A stretch of DNA of 9,559 nucleotides from Propionibacteriaceae bacterium. GTDB lineage: Bacteria > Actinomycetota > Actinomycetes > Propionibacteriales > Propionibacteriaceae. The notes under the pieces are model-generated. The model saw only the letters and a program-made list of their open reading frames with translations, was not told the DNA's origin and did not search any database. How positions within the stretch are numbered: position 1 is the first letter of the stretch; every line of letters begins with the position of its first letter. This document shows positions 6,589 to 9,559 of this stretch, one piece after another. Location of the stretch: assembly GCA_003158895.1 (NCBI GenBank), contig PMLO01000058.1:1-9559 (forward strand), in the 5' to 3' direction. The translations under genes were made by a program, and so were the position numbers.

Positions 6589-7294
6589 AGGTGTACGGAC
6601 CGATCTGGCGACGCAGCGCGTCCTCGTCGGTGACGACGATCCAGCCAGCCCCGATCTCCAGCAGACCGCGCCCTGCCAGGTCGGCGAGCAGCTTGCTCAC
6701 CGTCTCACGCGACAACCCGGTCAACGCCCCCAGCTCGGCCTGGGTGAGGTCGTGACGCACCACGAGCCGCGACCCGTCGCGCTGCCCGAAGCGCGACCCC
6801 AGAAGCAGGATCGCCTTGCCGAGGCGTGCCGAACCGTCTCGGATGTGGATGTCGGTGGTCCGCTCGAGCGCGAAGCGCAACCGCCGGGTGATGTGGGCCA
6901 GACACGCGACCGCGAGATCAGGATGCTCTCGGACCATCCGCTGGATGTCCGCCTGGGCATATCGCCGCACGACCGCCTTCGTCACGGCGACCGCGGTCGC
7001 GTTGCGCGGACCGCCGTCGAAGACGGCCAGTTCCCCGAAGATCTGGCCGGCGCTGACGACGCGCAACAACGACTCGTGCCGCTTCGCGGGGTGATCAGGT
7101 GCCTCACCAGGAAGCCGGCTGAGCTTGACCTTGCCGCTGACGAGCTCGTACAGACCGTCGGAGGAGTCGCCGGTCCGGAACATGACCGAGCCTTTGGACA
7201 GCGTGAGGGTCTCAGCGACCGCGAGTAGCGCTCGACGGGTTCTTTCTGTGACGAGGTCGAGGATGGGTGGCGTGGGAGCCAGGTCAACCGGCAT
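6587..7294 (-). CDS. Crp/Fnr-family transcriptional regulator
   Basis: This 235-residue regulator has an N-terminal cyclic-nucleotide-binding-like beta-barrel (about 8-115), a dimer helix (about 117-145) and a C-terminal winged helix-turn-helix (about 150-225). The binding-pocket stretch FGELAVFDGG-PRNAT (86-100) keeps E88 and R97, the residues that contact cAMP in relatives. The recognition helix GLSRETVSKLL (193-203) has the R-E-x3-K arrangement, similar to R-E-x3-R in E. coli CRP. A 14-residue stretch rich in P, D, K and H (61-74) lengthens a barrel loop, and the overall sequence differs from GlxR/Crp as I remember it, although it occupies the crp locus. A good AAAGGA site lies 9 nt upstream of ATG 7294. 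Confidence 0.92.
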   Translation of the reverse strand: MPVDLAPTPPILDLVTERTRRALLAVAETLTLSKGSVMFRTGDSSDGLYELVSGKVKLSRLPGEAPDHPAKRHESLLRVVSAGQIFGELAVFDGGPRNATAVAVTKAVVRRYAQADIQRMVREHPDLAVACLAHITRRLRFALERTTDIHIRDGSARLGKAILLLGSRFGQRDGSRLVVRHDLTQAELGALTGLSRETVSKLLADLAGRGLLEIGAGWIVVTDEDALRRQIGPYT

Positions 7295-7303
7295 GGGGGG
7301 GTG

Positions 7304-7309
7304 TCCTTT
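7304..7309 (-). promoter_or_regulatory. Ribosome binding site of the Crp-like gene
   Basis: AAAGGA lies 9 nt upstream of ATG 7294, separated from it by a C-rich run. It is one of few clear Shine-Dalgarno sequences in this window, and it fixes the start against the long upstream extension of the same frame that runs antisense through nth. Confidence 0.6.
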
Positions 7310-7322
7310 GGTGGTCCCAAGA

Positions 7323-7328
7323 AGGATA
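7323..7328 (-). promoter_or_regulatory. Candidate -10 box of the Crp-like gene
   Basis: TATCCT fits TANNNT and would give a leader of about 22 nt containing the AAAGGA site. The matching -35 position (about 7346-7351) is occupied by the right arm of an 18-bp palindrome rather than a TTGACA-like hexamer. Confidence 0.38.
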
Positions 7329-7333
7329 CCGGT

Positions 7334-7351
7334 ACGGGTACCAGTACCCGT
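7334..7351. promoter_or_regulatory. 18-bp perfect palindrome, candidate operator
   Basis: ACGGGTAC, a 2-nt centre CA, then GTACCCGT form a perfect inverted repeat. A second small palindrome (TACCGGTA, 7327-7334) abuts it, so the tract holds several GTAC-containing elements. It lies between the divergent -10 boxes of the Crp-like gene and nth and covers the -35 zone of both. The form suits a dimeric DNA-binding protein. It does not match the CRP consensus TGTGA-N6-TCACA, so simple autoregulation by a standard CRP is not supported; the cognate factor is unknown. Confidence 0.55.
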
Positions 7352-7363
7352 CCCCCGCTGACC

Positions 7364-7369
7364 TAGGCT
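7364..7369 (+). promoter_or_regulatory. -10 box of the nth operon (probably leaderless)
   Basis: TAGGCT fits TANNNT and ends 6 nt upstream of GTG 7376. With no Shine-Dalgarno sequence, the mRNA is probably leaderless. The -35 zone falls in the 18-bp palindrome, so a protein bound there could repress or activate the operon. Confidence 0.42.
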
Positions 7370-7375
7370 GTCGCC

Positions 7376-8077
7376 GTGGCGGTTGGTGAGTCGAGAGTGG
7401 CGACGGTACGAAGAGCGCGGCGGATCGACCGCGCCCTGGCGCTCGCCTATCCGGACGCGAAGTGCGAGCTCGACTTCACATCGCCGTTCCAGCTGCTGGT
7501 CGCCACGATCCTGTCGGCCCAGACGACAGATCGACGCGTCAACGCCGTGACGCCCGCCCTGTTCGCCGCGTACCCGGACGCTGACGCCCTGGCGACGGCG
7601 AACCCCGAGGACATCGAGACGATCATCATGTCGACGGGCTTCTTCCGGGCCAAGGCCAAGACCCTCGTCGCGCTGGGAGTCGCCCTGCAGGAGCGCTTCG
7701 GCGGTGGGGTGCCGGGCCGCATGGCCGACCTCGTCACGCTTCCCGGTGTGGGACGGAAGACGGCGAACGTCGTTCTGGGCGACGCGTTCGGGGTGCCGGG
7801 CATCACCACCGATACCCACGTGCTGCGGCTGAGCCGGCGTTTCGGCTGGACGGACTCCGACGAGCCGGTGGTCGTGGAGTCCGACGTCGCGTCGCTGTTC
7901 GAGCGACGGGAGTGGACGCTCCTGTCGCACCGTGTGATCTGGCACGGGCGCCGGTGCTGCCACGCCCGTAACCCCGCATGCGGCGTGTGCCCCGTATCCG
8001 AGCTCTGCCCTTCGTTCGGGGTGGGCGAGACATCGGTCGAGAAGGCCGCCAAGTTGTTGAGGGAGCCGAGGTCATGA
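7376..8077 (+). CDS. nth: Endonuclease III (DNA glycosylase/AP lyase)
   Basis: This 233-residue base-excision repair enzyme removes oxidised pyrimidines and cleaves the abasic strand. The helix-hairpin-helix LPGVGRKTA (122-130) carries the Schiff-base lysine K128, and TDTHVLR (145-151) carries the catalytic aspartate D146; the 18-residue spacing equals that of the E. coli enzyme (K120, D138). Four cysteines C195, C202, C205 and C211 form the C-x6-C-x2-C-x5-C [4Fe-4S] site. SAQTTD (47-52) is the conserved N-terminal helix motif. GTG 7376 is chosen because a -10 box lies 6 nt upstream. Its TGA overlaps the next start as ATGA, so repair is co-expressed with a thioredoxin-like lipoprotein and a NUDIX hydrolase. 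Confidence 0.96.
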   Translation: MAVGESRVATVRRARRIDRALALAYPDAKCELDFTSPFQLLVATILSAQTTDRRVNAVTPALFAAYPDADALATANPEDIETIIMSTGFFRAKAKTLVALGVALQERFGGGVPGRMADLVTLPGVGRKTANVVLGDAFGVPGITTDTHVLRLSRRFGWTDSDEPVVVESDVASLFERREWTLLSHRVIWHGRRCCHARNPACGVCPVSELCPSFGVGETSVEKAAKLLREPRS

Positions 8078-8697
8078 GACGTGTTCTCGTCGTTCTGGTG
8101 GTGGTCGTCGCCGCGCTGGCCGGCTGTACGGTGCCGGAGCCGGTCCCTGCCAACGGCCCGGCCGTTCTCTCGCCGGTGTCCTCGACCGCGACGCCTTCGC
8201 CGGTCGACCTCATCGCACTGCGTCGCGCCGCCGGCATCCCGGACTGCCCGGCATCGAGCGCCCTGCCCGCGGTCAAGGGTGGGCTGCCCGATGTCGAGCT
8301 GACGTGTCTCGGCGGCGGGTCGAGCGTGCGCTTGGGCGGGCTCAGGGGACCGATGATCGTGAACTTCTGGGCCCAGTGGTGCCCTCCATGCCGCGCGGAG
8401 GCGCCGGACATCCGTGACTTCAACCAGCTCGCCAAGGGCAAGGTCACGATGGTCGGCATCGACGGTACGGACCCGCGCGAGGACTACGCGATGGAGTTCG
8501 CGGCGATCGAGGGCTGGACGTACATGCAGCTGTACGACCCGGACAAGACGTCCATGGCGCCGCTCGGGCTCAACTCGTTGCCCCACTCCCTGTTCATCGA
8601 CGCGAACGGCGTGATCGTCTACCACTACGTGGGCGCGTTCGGCTCCGTGGACCAGATGCGGCAGCTCACCGCCCAGTACCTCAAGGTGACCGTGTGA
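8074..8697 (+). CDS. Thioredoxin-like (TlpA/ResA-type) lipoprotein
   Basis: This 207-residue precursor has a basic start, a valine-rich hydrophobic segment (4-14) and the lipobox LAGC with lipidation cysteine C18. A Pro/Ser/Thr-rich linker follows (about 20-45), placing the domain outside the membrane. The thioredoxin domain has WCPPC at 102-106 (C103, C106), preceded by NFWAQ, and a probable cis-proline P170 in LPHSLF. TlpA/ResA proteins reduce or exchange disulfides of exported proteins, for example in cytochrome c maturation; no cytochrome maturation gene is seen here. Two further cysteines, C58 and C78, precede the domain and could form a structural or regulatory disulfide. The ATG at 8074 overlaps the nth stop, with GGGAG about 10 nt upstream, and defines the lipoprotein signal. 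Confidence 0.95.
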   Translation: MRRVLVVLVVVVAALAGCTVPEPVPANGPAVLSPVSSTATPSPVDLIALRRAAGIPDCPASSALPAVKGGLPDVELTCLGGGSSVRLGGLRGPMIVNFWAQWCPPCRAEAPDIRDFNQLAKGKVTMVGIDGTDPREDYAMEFAAIEGWTYMQLYDPDKTSMAPLGLNSLPHSLFIDANGVIVYHYVGAFGSVDQMRQLTAQYLKVTV

Positions 8698-9368
8698 CGG
8701 TGCCCGAGTCTCTGCTGACGCTCGCGAGAGGGCTCGGCGAGGACCTCGTACTGTCCGAGGCGTTCCGTACGCGACGTTTCGGGCCTGAGGAGATCGGGAC
8801 GAGTCGCGAGGCGGCGGTACTGGTGCTGCTCACCGATGCGCCAGATCCCGAGGTCGTGCTCATCGAGCGGGCGGCCCGGATGCGCAAGCACGCCGGACAG
8901 ATCGCGTTCCCAGGTGGCGCCGTGGAGGCGGGCGAGTCCGCCGAGGAGGCGGCGCTGCGCGAGGCGTGGGAGGAGGTACGGCTCGAGGCGTCAGCGGTGA
9001 GCGTCCTGGGCCGGCTGCCCGCGGCAAGGATCCCCGTGTCGCAGTTCCACGTGCATGCGGTGGTGGCGTGGTGGTCGGGTGCCGGCGTGTTGGTGCCGCA
9101 GGCCGGCGAGGTCGCACAGGTGCTGCGAGTTCCGGTGTCCTCCCTTGTCGCGCCACAGAACCGGAGCTCGTGGCGTCATTCCTCGGGACGTACGGGACCA
9201 GGCTTCTCGGTCGCCGACCCCAGCGAGGAGGGCGAGAGGCTGTACGTGTGGGGCTTCAGCGCGTACGTCCTCGACGCGGTCCTCGGGGCCGGCGGCTGGA
9301 CGCTGGACTGGGACAAGGATCGCTACGTACAGATCCCCGCCAGGTTCCTCCCCGACCTCCGCCCCTAG
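8694..9368 (+). CDS. NUDIX hydrolase, coenzyme A diphosphatase type
   Basis: This 224-residue NUDIX protein has its box at 75-97: G75-x5-E81-x7-R89-E90-x2-E93-E94, with R96 in place of the usual glycine near its end. The stretch LIERAARMRKHAGQIAFPGG (56-75) matches the NuCoA motif of CoA pyrophosphatases, which split CoA or oxidised CoA into 3',5'-ADP and 4'-phosphopantetheine. The acidic residues of the box would bind Mg2+ or Mn2+. No signal peptide is present. GTG 8694 overlaps the lipoprotein stop as GTGA, making this the third gene of a coupled operon. In mycobacteria the next gene encodes the MarP membrane protease; here a tandem repeat follows instead. The stop TAG lies 11 bp before the repeat begins. 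Confidence 0.93.
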   Translation: MTVPESLLTLARGLGEDLVLSEAFRTRRFGPEEIGTSREAAVLVLLTDAPDPEVVLIERAARMRKHAGQIAFPGGAVEAGESAEEAALREAWEEVRLEASAVSVLGRLPAARIPVSQFHVHAVVAWWSGAGVLVPQAGEVAQVLRVPVSSLVAPQNRSSWRHSSGRTGPGFSVADPSEEGERLYVWGFSAYVLDAVLGAGGWTLDWDKDRYVQIPARFLPDLRP

Positions 9369-9379
9369 CCCGTCCCCCT

Positions 9380-9519
9380 CGAGGAGAGGAGATATCTGCG
9401 CGAGGAGAGGAGATATCCCGGCGAGGAGAGGAGATATGCGGGCGAGGAGAGGAAGTATCCCGGCGAGGAGAGGAGATATGCGGGCGAGGAGAGGAGATAT
9501 CCCGGCGAGGAGAGGGACT
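9380..9519. repeat. 21-bp tandem array with alternating spacers
   Basis: Six units of CGAGGAGAGGAGATAT begin at 9380, 9401, 9422, 9443, 9464 and 9485, each followed by 5 nt; a seventh begins at 9506 and diverges after GAGGAGAGG. Only unit 4 differs (GAAGTAT instead of GAGATAT). The spacers are CTGCG, CCCGG, GCGGG, CCCGG, GCGGG, CCCGG, so units 2-6 have a 42-bp higher-order period. GAGGAGAGGAG is a mirror palindrome within a 12-nt purine run. The period is divisible by 3 and no frame contains a stop inside the array, so it could be coding. It directly follows the NUDIX stop. The period (two helical turns) and the lack of decay suggest recent amplification or selection. Function is unknown. Confidence 0.9.
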
Positions 9520-9551
9520 GTCCTCCTGCTGGGCGGTACAGGTCCTCTCCT
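9509..9551. repeat. Inverted partial copy closing the array
   Basis: AGGAGAGG (9509-9516, in the last direct unit) is complementary to CCTCTCCT (9544-9551), with a 27-nt interval that itself holds GGAC-T-GTCC (9515-9523). On the plus strand this would fold as a hairpin at the right end of the array and may act as a terminator for the nth operon, although no T-run is visible before the window ends. Confidence 0.4.
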
Positions 9552-9559
9552 GTCGCGTA

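Noticed and set aside
7295..7963. In-frame upstream extension of the Crp-like gene
   Set aside because: It is antisense to nth and low in complexity; ATG 7294 has a good AAAGGA site 9 nt upstream and begins the recognisable domain.
9380..9519. CRISPR array
   Set aside because: The spacers are only 5 nt long and come in two repeating classes, and no cas gene is present, so this is a tandem repeat.

Overview
This is a GC-rich actinobacterial chromosome segment. The evidence is the WhiB-family protein, the strong G/C bias at third codon positions, the GTG starts, the TANNNT -10 boxes 6-7 nt upstream of start codons (leaderless style), and a gene order long known from mycobacteria (the ponA2-whiB4-Rv3680-Rv3679-Rv3678-crp-nth-Rv3673-Rv3672 block). 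The gene content and CGTAC-rich codon use would fit Propionibacteriales/Nocardioidaceae, but the genus cannot be named from the sequence.

Layout: (1) 1-211: a minus-strand tRNA-Pro(CGG) with encoded CCA, its promoter, and a long terminator hairpin. At the very edge are two 10-bp direct repeats of possible integration-element origin. (2) 212-3474, minus: a bifunctional PASTA-tailed penicillin-binding protein followed by a membrane-anchored metallophosphoesterase, overlapping by 4 bases. (3) 3646-3930, plus: a WhiB4-like iron-sulfur protein divergent from the PBP gene. Its 3' end overlaps the next gene tail to tail by 63 bp. (4) 3868-5882, minus: two ArsA/Get3-like ATPases in a coupled pair. 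(5) 5962-6569, plus: a 52-residue DUF4177 protein and a Rid-family protein, again coupled. (6) 6587-7294, minus: a Crp/Fnr regulator, convergent with the Rid gene across a hairpin that contains both stop codons. (7) 7376-9368, plus: endonuclease III, a thioredoxin-like lipoprotein and a NUDIX (CoA-diphosphatase type) hydrolase, each overlapping the next by 4 bases. (8) 9369-9559: a 21-bp tandem array with two alternating 5-nt spacers, running almost to the window edge.

The genes fall into functional groups: wall synthesis (PBP, phosphoesterase), redox and iron-sulfur sensing (WhiB, thioredoxin-like lipoprotein, Fe-S endonuclease), membrane-protein or anion-linked ATPases, and metabolite damage control (Rid, NUDIX). 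Most of this is conserved housekeeping. The departures from the mycobacterial pattern are the absence of a metallo-beta-lactamase-fold gene between the Rid and Crp genes, the absence of the MarP protease gene directly after the NUDIX gene, a Crp-like regulator that looks divergent, an 18-bp palindrome between crp and nth, and the 21-bp array. The array is the least explained element in the window.
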